From the NCBI RefSeq assembly GCF_000003815.2, contig NC_049979.1, forward strand, positions 2,222,385 through 2,286,384: a stretch of DNA of 64,000 nt. Reading direction: 5' to 3'. This document shows, piece by piece, positions 1 through 11,426 of the stretch. Source of the DNA: Branchiostoma floridae. Taxonomy: Eukaryota > Chordata > Leptocardii > Amphioxiformes > Branchiostomatidae. The notes under the pieces were generated by a model. The model saw nothing but the letters and a program-made list of their open reading frames with translations. It ran no database searches and was not told where the DNA came from. Every line of letters starts with the position of its first letter. Positions within the stretch are counted from its first letter, which is position 1. A program made the translations under genes and the position numbers.

Positions 1-480
1 ATTCGATGGAGAAACAAAATGGCAAGCCACTTCGAATCCCGTCGGAATGTGGCCCAAAGAATATCTGGAATGCCGTCAGAATTCCTAGAATACACGATGA
101 ATTCCCAGAGATAGAAAAAATTATTTTGACGGCATTTTGGCTCATTCCTTCTCGTGTGAAGGGGATATAAGGTCCATTTGGAATTCCCACCCGAATGACC
201 CCGAATGTGGCACGGATTTTGCAAATACTTCATTCCGGCTGGTTCTGCTTGATTCCTGCTAATTCGGTTTCAGTGTGAACGCACTATTAGACACCCAGGT
301 AATAACATAAGCCGTAACCTCATTCTAAAAGTATTAATAGTTAATTGAGTAAAAAACACTAGCAGCACAATGCCGAATGTTGTTTTTGACAATTTCTCCA
401 TAGCATGGCGGCCACCTCTTAACAAGCGACCACCTTCTAACACCTGGATACCCAATAAACTTTCTCGTTGGTCCCTGTAG
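1..480. other. Intron or upstream flank of the ROCO-CARD gene
   Basis: No coding exon, RNA gene or recognisable repeat is seen here. The stretch ends in a splice acceptor (cctgtag at 474-480) in front of the first visible exon of the plus-strand gene, so it is most simply read as intron of a gene that begins to the left of the window. Confidence 0.4.
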
Positions 481-2492
481 GTCTGCGCCGGGCCAACGCT
501 CTTGTGGGACACTACAGAAAACTGTTCCATGAGTCACTGATGGTGTCAGAGGAGGTGTTCCTGATCAACTGCATGGAAGCGGGGTCTCCTGAGATACAGC
601 GGCTGCGAGGGGTGCTGGCAGCATTCAGGAAACACATGCTGAAGGTACTGATCATGATGCTACTGTGTCGTTTACAATATTTACTTTTTGCTCAAAACGA
701 ATACTGTTTTGACCATTTCAGTCTATTTCTATCTGATAAAATATTGTTTTCGTTTGACACTATAGATTTCACTAACCACTACGAATAGACGCACTCTTGC
801 TACTGAGCATAGCACAAATACGAATGGTTGAACATTAATGCAGCTTGTTAAAGAAACGCTTCATTACAGGGAATACTCAAATCTTTGGTACTCCGATAAC
901 TCGCTGTGTGCCCCTGAATATGACTGTAGCTTTATGATGGTCACGTTCCTTTGTAAGTATTGATTAAAAATCTAAAATATCTGTTCTAAGAAAATATAAG
1001 TAAGCTAATGTTCTTCAAAAATGTATACGCTACAAAATCAGTGCTCACCCCCTAGAAGTAGAGAGAAGTGTGCGAAAGCATTTGTAAATGCTAGTGTATA
1101 AAGCAGTCCATGACAAAACACATCTTATCTTCGTATATGGAAAAAACACCTCGAAAAACATTCATAAAAATTAGTGATTAGCGCTGGAGCAAAAATTTTC
1201 AAATGATACACAATCAGGCGTTACCCTGTATTTTTTTATTGCAAACTGTGATATGTACCTATTCAAGGAAGATTGTGCAGTCGTTTGTTTACATGATCTA
1301 CATTTTTCGGCCGTCTACAATGTTCCAAATGCCGAGGGAAAGAAATCCCATCATTGACCACTACGGAATCAGAGTATTTTCTCCTAGATTATGCACATTA
1401 ACTCAAATTTGCAAAATTGATAAGTATCTATATTCTGCTCTGAGCTACATTTGCCACGTGTTGGAGTGTTGTATTATGACATGCAGGGATTTGACAACCT
1501 CAACCAAACTTTCCTCATTAATTATTCAAATTAGCTTATGGTTCACATAATTAATTTGTTTGACTATATAAATCATCAAATCCACCCACCGTCTCTTGAG
1601 TTGCTCTCTTTCAAAGTCTCAAACAAAACTGCCCCTGCAGTTCAAAACAGACCGATAGGTAGCAACATACATTATCATCTCCGTGCCTCAAAACCTACCC
1701 GATAATAGAAATAACTCATGAACCTGGCACTTGCAGTGATTTGACCTCCAACATTGAAGATTCGATGCAAAACCGTAACTCGCCGCTATGAGGACCATTA
1801 TCGAACATGAACATTTTCGCAACACCCACCAAGTATCATGCAGAACCATCCACATCATCTCGAGTTATGTTGTCCGCAAACAAACAAACAAACAAACAAA
1901 CAAACAAACGCATAAAGATAGCCCGCTGTCGAACTGTACGAAAACGACAGGTTCGGGCTGGACCTTCTTTTTCGCAACTACTACTTAGATACCAGTGCCG
2001 GCGGCGCCCCCCCCCCGGAAAATATGTTGGGGGGGGGCGTCGCCCCCCCTAAAAAGCAAGCTGAAACCTTGTGTATTTTTTTGATGATGGAAAACAGCCA
2101 GACCGTCCTGTGTTGAATGAAAAGAAAACATTTCCTTGCTTATTCTCCACACTGATGTTTTGTGAATGTTTCCGATAATCAATGCAAGTCTTTATGTTAT
2201 CCGTTACATCCTGTTTCCACGCTAACAGATATATCAAATTTGGACTTTGCACAGCAAAGACCAAATGTCCCTAAGGTCTGCGTCCAGTTACTGACGAAGA
2301 TTGAAGGCTGGAGAAAGGAGAGAAAGGCATTCCCAGTGATGGGATGGCAGGACTACCTGGCAGCTGTCAGGCAGGCAACGTCTTACCTTGAAGAACGTAT
2401 TGTACAACTGGCGTCATCGTACCTTCACGATGAGGGGGAGGTAAATATGCCAGAAGTTAACTGTTTACAGCTGGATTGTGTGTCATATCTAA

Positions 2493-2533
<41 letters not shown>

Positions 2534-2573
2534 GATAGATAGGTATAAAGATAGATATATAGATATTTATGTA

Positions 2574-2623
<50 letters not shown>

Positions 2624-4253
2624 TTTGATTAGTACAAAATCTCGGCTCAGCCCCCCCGTTCACGTGTTATGGTTCTTGACATGGTTAGTCTTTTCTATGC
2701 CACAGTTTGTTATATAAATAACTTTTTACGGGTCCAGAAACCGTTGAAATCTACGACCCAAAGTATATCTTCGACACTGCAGTTTCAAATATGAATTCTG
2801 TGTAACTGCAAGTTACTTACACTCCTTACACTTTGAAAATACTTCGTATAATTTAGAAACATTTTGCTCCCGTGTGTCACTTAGATCATTTACCTTCGCT
2901 ACGAAAGTCACTCGTTGGTGGTGCTGGACTCCCAGTGGTTATTCACGTCTGTTTTCGGATCCTTGCTCGCCCCCGACCACTTCCCTATCGACAAGGTCGA
3001 GAGAACTGCCGAGGACTACGTCACCATTGATGAGATCACTCGAGTATTCAGCGCAGTAGCCGACATCCCTCTGCTGATCAAACTCCTCGAGGACTTCCAG
3101 CTCTGCCACACGTACGACGGTCGCACCTTCATCCTCCCCAGCCTGCTGCAGCAGGAGATGGAAGAGGCGGCGTGGTCTCCTGTGTCTAGCAAGGCTGTCT
3201 ACTTCGGTCTGCAAATCCGATGCCGCACGGAGATCGACAGCTTCTCGTGCGACCTGTTCCCGCGGCTGCAGACGCTGCTGATGCAGGCGCACCCGGACAA
3301 GCTCAGTCGGCCGCTCTTGTGGAAGAACAGCGCCAAATGTACCGACGGGAAGGCCGAAGCGCTGCTGCAGATCACACAGGATAAGAGGCAGCTCAACATC
3401 TTCGTCAGGAGCAACGATGACAACAGGGAGGACTGCGACTCCATCATGGACCTCCTGAAGGACATGACGTACCGCCTGCTGCACGAGACCAGCCCCGGAG
3501 CCAGGTCACGGGACATGGTGGTCAGCGCCCTGGACCTCCGGGAACACAGACCGCAGCCTCACGCCTACAGCAGGGAAGAGGTGGAGGCGGCGGCAGCAAA
3601 GGGCGAGAACCTCGTCCATCCTCAGAGGAACGTCCCAGAGAAGGTTAAGGATCTCTTGCTGCATCTCAAGAATCTGAAAGGCGAGTTTACTTACTAAAAC
3701 TTGTAAGGCCCCACTAAAAAACTCAATTAATACAAATCCTAATTGTTAACAAGACACAATAAGCATTAAGCCTTGTTCCCAAGTTTATGCAAATGTACAT
3801 CTATTTCATAGATCCTTATTTATGTACACAGCCCTACAAGGTTTCCTCAAAATCACTGTTCCAGCTTCAAGACCGTCACATACTAGCATTCTCATATCAC
3901 ACAAATCAATTTGGGCTTCCTTATCCCAAAGTACTAGTGATTAAAGAATAGTAGGAATAAAAAGATGATTGACATTTTCTTGTTGCCTCGCGACAGGCAT
4001 GCTGGGACGGTTAGCCAAGAAGAGGCCGGAGCTGGTGGAGACCTTACGTCACATCAACCCCATCCTGGACCACCTCCGCGCTGATGACGTCATCAACTTG
4101 GAGGAGAACGACCGCATCCGGGCTGCCAGGACTCCCCAGGATGCAGCGCGCGAGCTGTTGGACACTCTGGAGACCAAAGGGGAAGAGACATGCGTCCAGT
4201 TTCACTCAGTCCTTAAAACATGCGACGAATATGCTTCCAAGCTCTTACAGTAG
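481..4253 (+). CDS. ROCO-type protein with C-terminal CARD, 3' part (4 exons)
   Basis: Four exons join in frame: 481-644 (first two bases finish a split codon), 2255-2440, 2885-3680 and 3997-4253, ending in TAG. They give 466 residues. The third exon reads SLVVLDSQWLFTSVFGSLL, then a segment with IPLLIKLLEDFQLC and FILPSLL, which is the winged-helix pattern of the COR region following the Roc GTPase in DAPK1/MFHAS1-like ROCO proteins. The last exon is a CARD. The first three junctions are phase 0, with GT donors at 645 and 2441; the last is phase 1 and uses a GC donor. The GTPase itself would lie upstream, outside the window. ROCO proteins are cytoplasmic scaffold GTPases, and a CARD tail implies recruitment into a caspase or NF-kB type signalling complex (inference). 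The COR assignment rests on pattern recognition only; the exon structure is firmer than the family name. Confidence 0.75.
1680..1990 (+). repeat. Fragment of the dispersed 'catccaccc...gagtta' repeat with (CAAA)n tract
   Basis: Inside intron 1 of the ROCO gene there is a stretch resembling the 3' part of the 1.05-kb repeat at 5.4-7.6 kb: accatccacatcatctcgag, then gttatgttgt, then a simple tract. Here the simple tract is (CAAA)n at about 1877-1911 instead of CAGACA. A short C/G-rich palindromic tract with C and G homopolymers follows at about 2000-2050. Confidence 0.4.
2495..2625. repeat. (TA)n and (GT)n microsatellites
   Basis: Alternating TA runs from about 2497 to 2532, a GATA-rich stretch follows, then an uninterrupted (TG)n run from about 2576 to 2621. 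They lie in the intron between ROCO exons 2 and 3. Confidence 0.9.
3681..3996 (+). other. GC-AG intron between COR and CARD exons
   Basis: The reading frame of the COR exon runs to a stop at 3697, so a donor is needed before it. At 3679-3686 the sequence is AG|GCGAGT, a typical GC-type donor, and it leaves one base of a codon. The CARD exon begins after the acceptor gcgacag at 3990-3996 with two bases completing that codon (phase 1), restoring Lys-Gly-Met-Leu-Gly. No GT donor nearby gives the same phase. Confidence 0.6.
3997..4253 (+). CDS. CARD exon of the ROCO gene
   Basis: This exon encodes about 85 residues beginning GMLGRLAKK and ending YASKLLQ-stop. The core LRHINPILDHLRADDVIN, followed by EENDRIRAARTPQDAARELL and DTLETKGEETCVQFHSVLK, follows the six-helix CARD pattern: a helix-2 LxDHLL-like motif, an IxAAxTxQDxARELLD segment, and GxxAFxxFxxxL. 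CARDs mediate homotypic interactions in death-fold signalling. Coupling to a COR region differs from the death domain seen at this place in DAPK1. Confidence 0.75.
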
Positions 4254-5025
4254 AGACACATGTCCAGTGACAAGGGTTCAGCAAGAAGTTAGATCCGGGA
4301 CTCTATAACAGTATTTCTGCTACAAGCCTTTAAAGGTACGTATTGTGGAATCGTACCGATCTAAATATTGTGTACCTGTGTAGCCGGTATTGACGGTTCA
4401 GAGAAGTCTGATATGCGGCGAGGATAAGTGAGAGTAGCCGGTATTACCTCACTTCGGTGTAACACATAAGCTTTGCAAAACATTATTATTAAGTCACTGT
4501 TTTTTGTCCTTTTTCTGCATATGCTATAGCCTGCTTATGTGTATGTTACTTGAACAATACTATCATATGGTTGTGGAGTATTAAGAAATGTTGTACTTTG
4601 TGTTTATACGGTCTTTAAGCCAGAACAAGGAAAACAGCTTTACTCTGCATTCGATCCAAATGCCACCTGAAGAATGTTATATATGTCATTAATTACAAGT
4701 AAAGCCTAATGACTTTACGTTCAGTTTACAGATACTTTGCATGCATATTTACATTTAGCACTGACTAGCCAAGCAAAGTTTGTCATTATGTATGCTAGAG
4801 ATATACGTACATGGATATAATTCTTGTACGATTGTACATCGTATGGTTTACAGCGTGTTTTGATCAGTGTCATTTTGATGAAAGGACATGTTAATTTTTT
4901 TTTTAATTTTTGCATTATGAAGTACAAACAAATATCACTGCATAGTGAAAAGAACGGACTAGCAACGAGTGTATGGGGTTTCGAAAAACGCTTGTTTTAA
5001 CAAATAAAGTTGAAACTAAGGTTCA
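4254..5025 (+). other. 3' UTR of the ROCO-CARD gene
   Basis: AT-rich non-coding sequence directly follows the stop codon. A polyadenylation signal AATAAA lies at about 5003-5008. No ORF or repeat is recognisable before it. From about 5025 to 5456 I see only AT-rich unique sequence. Confidence 0.5.
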
Positions 5026-5456
5026 ATCACAGTGAAGTTGCACTAATTATTTAACCAAAAACACCAAAAGTTAAATCAAGTCCTCAATCCTCAATTCTTT
5101 ATGTCATTCGGATACCTCTCATTTGCCGCGAAAAGTTTCCATGCACCATTCATTTCCTTTTCACTTGACAATGGGCACTGTGATAGATTCAATAGATCAC
5201 AGTATAGCTGTGTCAGCTATAGTCAGCCGTTGTGACTTTGGGCCATCATAGCTACCATAAAGATGTAACATGGGGTTTTGTACTTTGTTTTACAGTTCTT
5301 AACTTTAGAATATATATCAAAATGCATTCAACCATGTTGATAGCACTTATAAGAACCATTTGAAGGCAAATCAAGTATAACACCTGGTGATATTGACATG
5401 GTGATTTGCAAAAGGCCCTTTGCTGTAACTTTCTGTAAGACTTAAAATATTGTTGA

Positions 5457-7557
5457 ACTAGAGTTCGGCGACCTCATACCTCCATGAAAATTTAGAGCTT
5501 TCGTAAATTTCATGCAATTGACTAACACATTAACATAATTTATGCATGGTGTTGTTCATCATTGACTAGCGTACACATGTCACAATTATAAAATTCCCAT
5601 TATCAAATCATAAAGCGGTTTTGAATTTTTACATAAATTATGCAAATAAGTTCCTCATTACCCTATTTGGTATCTGCTTATATTCCACCTATCATAATTA
5701 ACATGTGTTACATTTATTGAAGTCCAGTTATTGAAAACAATTGTATTATACAATTTCCTCATTAATTATGCAAATTAAGCTCTCATTTTCATAATATGTA
5801 TATCATTATGAACATCTTTGCCTAAGGTACCCGCATGACTAATATGATGCCAATCCGTCAATCCTTTCTGCAGTTATCCTCTTTGGAATGTCTTGACAAA
5901 AACGAACCTGCAGTTCCAAAATTAGATGTTAGGGGCCTGAAACTTGCCCCACTTTGTCATGACACTAAAAGCTATCTACCACTAAAATGTCAAGACCATA
6001 GCATATCTGGAACAAGAGATACATTGAAAAAACTGCTATGATAGAATATTGTCATTAATTATGCAAATGTGCTCCTATTTTGCATAATTGGTATCTTATC
6101 TTGTACAGCATTGTCTAAGGTACCTACATACCAAAAATCATGAAAATCCGTTGTTCCCATCTTGAGTTATCCTCTTCAGAAGTTTTTGACAAAAATGCCC
6201 CTGCTATCCCAAAACTAGACGCTAGGGGGCCCAAACTTATGTCATTTCTTCCTGAGCACAAGAGCTATCTAATACTCAAAAATCGTGACCATAGCATGTT
6301 CAGAACACCAAGATAGCAAAACCGGAAGTTGCGCTGCAGTACCAAGGGGAGCCGCTAGGGGGCCCAAAATCTAATCATTTCCAGCTTTCATCACACCCCA
6401 CCAACACACCAAGTATGAAACCAATCCACCCAGCCGTTCTTGAGTTATCTTGTTTACACACACACAGACACACAGACACACAGACACACAGACAAACGCA
6501 GGGTAAACTAGAGTTCGGCGACCTCATACCTCCATGAAAATTTAAAGCTTTCGTAAATTTCATGCAATTGACTAACATATTAACATAATTTATGCATGGT
6601 GTTGTTCATCATTGACTAACGTACACATGTCACAATTATAAAATCCCCATTATTAATCATAAAGTGGTTTTGCAATTTTTTTACATAAATTATGCAAATA
6701 AGCTCATCATTACCATATTTGGTATCTGCTTATATTCCACCTATCATAATCAACATGTGTTACATGTATTGAGGTTCAATTATTGAAAACAATGGAATTA
6801 TACAATTTCCTCATTAATCATGCAAATTAAGTCATCATTTGCATAACATGTATATCATTATGAACATCTTTGCCTAAGCTACCTGCATGCCTAAAATGCA
6901 GGCAATCCGTCGTTCCTTTCTGCAGTTATCCTCTTTGGAGTGTCTTGACAAAAAAGCCCCTGCAGTTCCACAATTAAATGTTAGGGGGCTAAAACTTGCC
7001 CCACTTTTTCAGGTCACTAAAAGCTATCTATCACCTAATTGTCAAGACCATAGTATGTCTGGAATAAGAGATACATTGAAAAACTGCTATGATAGAATAT
7101 TCTCATTAATTATGCAAATGTAATCCCTCTTTGCATAATTAGTATCTTATCTTGTATAACATTGTCTAAGGTACCTACATACCAAAAATCATGAAAATCC
7201 GTTGTTCCCTTCTTGAGTTATCCTCTTCAGAAGTTTTTGACAAAAATGCCCCTGCTATCCCAAAACTAGACGCTAGGGGGCTCAAACTTATGTCATTTCT
7301 TCCTGAGCACAAGAGCTATCTAATACTCAAAAATCGTGACCATAGCATGTTCAGAACACCAAGATAGCAAAACCGGAAGTTGCGCTGCAGTACCAAGGGG
7401 AACCGCTAGGAGGCCCAAAATCTAATCATTTCCAGCTTTCATCACAACCTATCAACACACCAAGTATGAAACCAATCCACCCAACCGTTCTTGAGTTATT
7501 TTGTTTACACACAGACAGACACACAGACACACAGACACACAGACAAACGCAGGGTAA
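5457..7557 (+). repeat. Two head-to-tail copies of a 1.05-kb dispersed repeat
   Basis: Copy 1 (5457-6506) and copy 2 (6507-7557) both start actagagttcggcgacctca and end in a CAGACA-rich tract plus gcagggtaa. Copies are close to identical over most of their length, with scattered substitutions and 1-bp indels. Internal motifs such as caaaaatgcccctgc and cgttcttgagttat recur elsewhere in the window (1.7, 10.3, 20.5, 49.2, 51.0 and 60.6 kb). The ORFs inside are short and unlike any family, so this is a non-coding repeat of unknown class. Confidence 0.85.
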
Positions 7558-7563
7558 AATATA

Positions 7564-7618
7564 ACCTCCATGACATTTCATGGAGGTAAATATAACCTCC
7601 ATGACATTTCATGGAGGT
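7564..7618. repeat. Tandem pair of identical hairpins at the end of the 1.05-kb repeat
   Basis: The 24-base palindrome made of acctccatga, a 4-base loop catt, and tcatggaggt occurs twice, at 7564-7587 and 7595-7618, 31 bases apart. Degenerate versions of the same hairpin terminate related fragments at about 20446, 51072 and 60545, so it is probably a structural terminus of the element family. Confidence 0.75.
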
Positions 7619-7621
7619 AAT

Positions 7622-8690
7622 AAGGACAAGCTGAGCTTTATAAATTGAGATATAGTCGGTACTAATTTTCTTTCCGTTTCTTTACAGTTCAAATTTTTTT
7701 GAACTCATCTGCGAATTGTATCAAATGTTTCAAACGTCGTAGAATATATCATGACAGAACCAAATGCTTACGTCTCATTTAAACGAAGAGCTTTCTTCTT
7801 AGTCTATTGTTTTCTGGAGGCTGCCCATCATCGGTGACGGAACCTAATGCACGGAAAAACATGGTATCAACTAATCAGAGACTGTACTTTCAAATCAATA
7901 CATACAACCTGGCAACCGACAGATTTGGTTTCTTGTAACGAGTAATGGTTCAGATGAAGTTACACTTCCTCGTTGGTAGAAGACCAAAAAAAAAACACCT
8001 AGATAATGAACACATTCCCCAACCTACCATGAACACCGGCAGGTGTGACACATCTGGACACGGATCGCCCCGAGTGCGGAAAGACAACGGGGAATGTAAT
8101 TCAAATTAAGTCTTTTATAGCTATGCATGTATGTGTGCAAACTCCCCCACCCCCACATAGCAGTTACATAGTGCGTACAGGCGTCTGTAGTATGAAGAGT
8201 TTAATAAATCCGCTAGGCGGCATCAATGAGAGATCGTACTTTCGACGTGTACATGTTACTTGTACGGGGGCAAAAACAATTTGAGACTTTATTTGAAAAT
8301 CCATTAGTCACGTGCTGCTAATCTTCCGGGACTTTATAACAAAATAAAATGACGTACATGCAAAACATTAAATATTTACATAAACTCCATGTCACTACTT
8401 TAAATTAATACCAGTCATGCTCTTAATACAATACACATACATTGCACAAAAGTTACTGGAACAGCCGAGATCGTTATCTATGTTCCAGTTCAGATTGGAG
8501 AGCAGATAACAGAGGCCATTTTTGAATGACTTAAAGGTTGGTAAAAAATAGTATCATCTAAAAATGGTGCCGCAACCTAAAGTGTGTATGGGCATCTCTT
8601 CTTTCAATAATTGGATGATTTTCAGAAAAATCGCACTTAGTCACCCCTAATCAGTCAGCACAATGTATTCATATATATGTATGCCTTTTT
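7622..8690. other. Intergenic, no feature recognised
   Basis: Short ORFs only. One 40-base motif, atttcagaaaaatcgcactt (8621-8640), recurs near 25572 and marks a low-copy dispersed repeat. No gene supported. Confidence 0.5.
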
Positions 8691-8698
8691 GGAAACAC

Positions 8699-8863
8699 AA
8701 ACACAAACACACGAACACTCACACACACACACAATCATACACAAGTGCCGCTATAGCCTATGGGCTTTCGTATGTGTGTGACTGTGGATGTGTGGGTGTT
8801 ATGCTTGAGTTTTGGCGTTTGGGCATGTGTGTGTATATGTGTACGTGTGTGTGAGTGTGTGTA

Positions 8864-8896
<33 letters not shown>

Positions 8897-8950
8897 GTGC
8901 GCGCTTGTGTGTGTGTCTGTGTGTGTCTGTATATTTGTATGTGTATGTTT
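8699..8950. repeat. CA/GT-rich microsatellite cluster
   Basis: (CA)n around 8699-8745 is followed by an interrupted (TG)n/(GC)n run to about 8945. The apparent ORFs through it (Cys-Val or His-Thr repeats) are artefacts of the dinucleotide repeat. Confidence 0.9.
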
Positions 8951-9450
8951 AGAGATACCTTGGTAGCCCATGCAGAGTTTACCTCTCGGAGATACCATGA
9001 TCGTTCGTTGCCTTTGGATTATCGATCTATTCATGTCACCTTTTGCACTCATCAATTTACAAAACAAGCCAAAATCAATCAAACAAATAACACATGCCTA
9101 CAAAACCTAATAAATGGCACAGTGGAGACTACAAAAATCGTCAAAAGTTACTTTACTCTTTGGCTACCAACGTGTTTCGCCGCACACTGCGAACAACAAA
9201 GTGCGGAAAACATCGTGCACAATAAGTCTTGCTATTCACATTGATGTGACGCTGTGATATTTTCGTCAGATATTTAAAGAAGACCGCGAGCAAAGCATAT
9301 CCATGTGGATGTTAGGTGGAACATCGTATCTTTGTCTGTTCAGGTGCGGACAGACATATTGAGAAAATGTGTTATGCAAAGAAGTGGACATTTTCATCTT
9401 CTGAAGAAAAGTCAGACACAACACGTCCAGTCTAGGCATTTGAAGGTAGG

Positions 9451-9990
9451 GTTGTATTATCGGACAAGCTGGAGAGAATCCAGAAGCGTGCATGCCGCAT
9501 CATCTTAAGCAACGCCTACACAAGCTACCTTCCTGCACTGCAAACCCTCGGACTTGTGACCCTAGCAGATAGAAGGGAGCAGCTCTGTCTCAAGTTTGCA
9601 AGGACATTGCTGAACTCGGAATACAGAGAATGGCTGCCTGCGACTAGATTCCAGATCTCGGGACGAGCCACCAGAAATAGCCACAAATTGAACAGTCATA
9701 TGTCTAGAACAAACCGTTATAGCAACTCACCGATTCCCTATATGAGCAATCTGCTCAATGCATCCGGACCATAATTCCAGCATTAGTCATTGTCATATCC
9801 ATGTCACCAAAATAATACTCCCCTGTTATCAGACGATCTTCCAAATGAAATTTTAACCTATGTATATATATGTATAGAGTACTTATTCCTAGTAACGTGT
9901 AATATTTGAATCTTTTATTGTGTGTTTCGAATGTAAATTGAAGACAATTCAGTGGTCACACTGCGAATTTTCAATAAAGTCATCATCCCA
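9451..9990 (+). mobile_element. 5'-truncated CR1/L2-like non-LTR retrotransposon fragment
   Basis: The frame 9451-9774 encodes DKLERIQKRACRIIL, then RREQLCLKFARTLLNSEYRE, and ends SNSPIPYMSNLLN before a stop. This is colinear with the C-terminus of the full-length element at 15.9-19.2 kb (ERIQRRATRIIL; RVELCVKFARNVL; SPIPYLTNLLN). About 200 bases of 3' UTR follow, with AATAAA near 9971 and a cat/tct-rich tail. It lies inside cassette A but is absent at the matching place in cassette B, so insertion after the duplication (or loss from B) is implied. Confidence 0.85.
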
Positions 9991-10186
9991 TCTCATCTAT
10001 CATATGCTTCTATGGGGTGTCTTTGTGACATCCATATGGTGGTGCAGAAAATCAAATATGAGTGGCATATTCTGTAATTGTTAGACAAGCCTGTAAGAAA
10101 GTAACAGTATCTTCTTACCATATGCGTTTATGCCACACATGCTGTTTTTGAACAAAATAATAAACACATCTGAAACGTCTCCCGCT

Positions 10187-10515
10187 GGGTCAGAGGTGGG
10201 AACATGATTGATAACAAACATGCGCGCCTGTCTCATGATAGTTAACGTTATAACCTCCATGATTTCATGTAAGTTATATTTTCGCTAGCGTTTGTCTTTC
10301 TGTTTGTCAACAAGATGACTCGAGGACGTCGGTTAGATGGATTGGTCACCAGGTGTGTTGGAAGGTTGTGAAAATGAAAGGGTTTGGGCTCCCTAGCAGA
10401 CATATGGTGCCTGATTACTGCCGCAGAACTCGAAAACGTGATAACCTGGGTCAGAGGTGTAAAATGGTTGCTGACAAAACAAGTGCGCCTGTCTCATGAT
10501 AGTCAACGTCATTCA
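10187..10515 (+). repeat. Repeat fragment flanked by a direct duplication of about 60 bases
   Basis: A fragment of the ctccatg...catgta / gtttgtc / gatgactcgagg family (10251-10430) sits between two copies of a block reading gggtcagaggtg...gcgcctgtctcatgatagt..aacgt (about 10190-10246 and 10449-10508). Cassette B has only the second block. The arrangement looks like a long target duplication or a local tandem duplication upstream of the cassette A promoter. Confidence 0.5.
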
Positions 10516-10617
10516 TCTTGCGAACATCGCTGTTGACTGTCAACAGCACAGAGCAAAGGGACAGACCAGACATCCTGGAGTAAGGACCTTCCAAGAGTCT
10601 CTATAACAGGCTCTAGG
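10501..10617 (+). promoter_or_regulatory. Conserved distal promoter block, cassette A
   Basis: Nearly identical to 28070-28182 upstream of cassette B: attcatcttgcgaacatcgc, then tgttgactgtcaac, then ccagacatcctggagtaa. The copy here contains a near-perfect palindrome gctgttgac-t-gtcaacagc. Conservation between two otherwise diverged flanks suggests a regulatory role (inference). Confidence 0.45.
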
Positions 10618-10856
10618 TACGGGTAAAGTTTTAGTAATGCTGTTGTTTTTCAATCTTCTTGGAACCCCTTCGAACATCATTTCTCTTTCATGTTGCCAAA
10701 GTACACATTATAAGTTTTACCAAGGAGTTATCAGTCGTTGAAGCCTCCTTAGTTTTGCCGACTCTTAATAGTCAACATTTAGCAGTCAGAAAACAGACCG
10801 TTATCAGTAAAAACGGCATTATAGATACCTTAGTCATAACCGAGGCCTGCCGTGGA

Positions 10857-11124
10857 GGCTACAGTCTGGCCACGTTTCTTGATATGACGTAACCTGATAA
10901 CAGGTACCGATAAGGGAAGACACTGATGACGTGGACCAATGGGAAGCGTCCTGGAGTTCGGCTCACAACGGTTTGTGCAGGACACCCCGACAGAGTTCCC
11001 GTTCATCAGTGGCCTGAGTACGGAGTGGTGAGAAGACCGCGGGTGTACTGGACACGACGCGACCTGACTGAGGCTGGGACCGACTGAACCGTGTTCTACT
11101 AGTGTTCGCTGGCATCGTCAGACC
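10857..11124 (+). promoter_or_regulatory. Core promoter and probable 5' non-coding exon, cassette A
   Basis: This block aligns with 28617-28876. Shared elements are two CRE-like TGACGT sites (gatatgacgtaacctg and ctgatgacgtgg), a CCAAT box in ggaccaatgggaagc (10936-10940), gataacaggtaccgataag, and acacgacgcgacctgactga. The block ends at a donor-like gtaaga at 11125 that is shared with cassette B. The likeliest reading is promoter plus an untranslated first exon spliced to the acceptor at 11408-11409. The exact start of transcription is not visible. Confidence 0.5.
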
Positions 11125-11426
11125 GTAAGAAATTATTTCCACATTCAGTAAAGCACGCAGACTCCACATTTTCAATTCCCTTTAAGGTTATGCTCTTAGA
11201 TAGCCAGTTATGATTACTGACACTGCGACTGGCATTACATGTCAGCTCCCCCCTCTTGTGTGGGACATCGCTTTTGTCCGCCCGTTATCTGCAAATGTTG
11301 CTTTGCAGTTACAAAGTAATGGGATGTACATTTTTGTCCTCCAAAATGCCCAAAGTTAGCGATCGGACCAATGTGATCGTGCCCTTACAAATGCTCCGTT
11401 GTGAAACAGATTTCAACACAACAAGC

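Noticed and set aside
2939-3484. Antisense ORF of 181 codons opposite the COR exon
   Set aside because: It is a shadow of the GC-rich coding exon on the plus strand with no family resemblance.
8735-9082. ORFs rich in Cys-Val or His-Thr
   Set aside because: They are translations of the CA/GT microsatellite in shifted frames.
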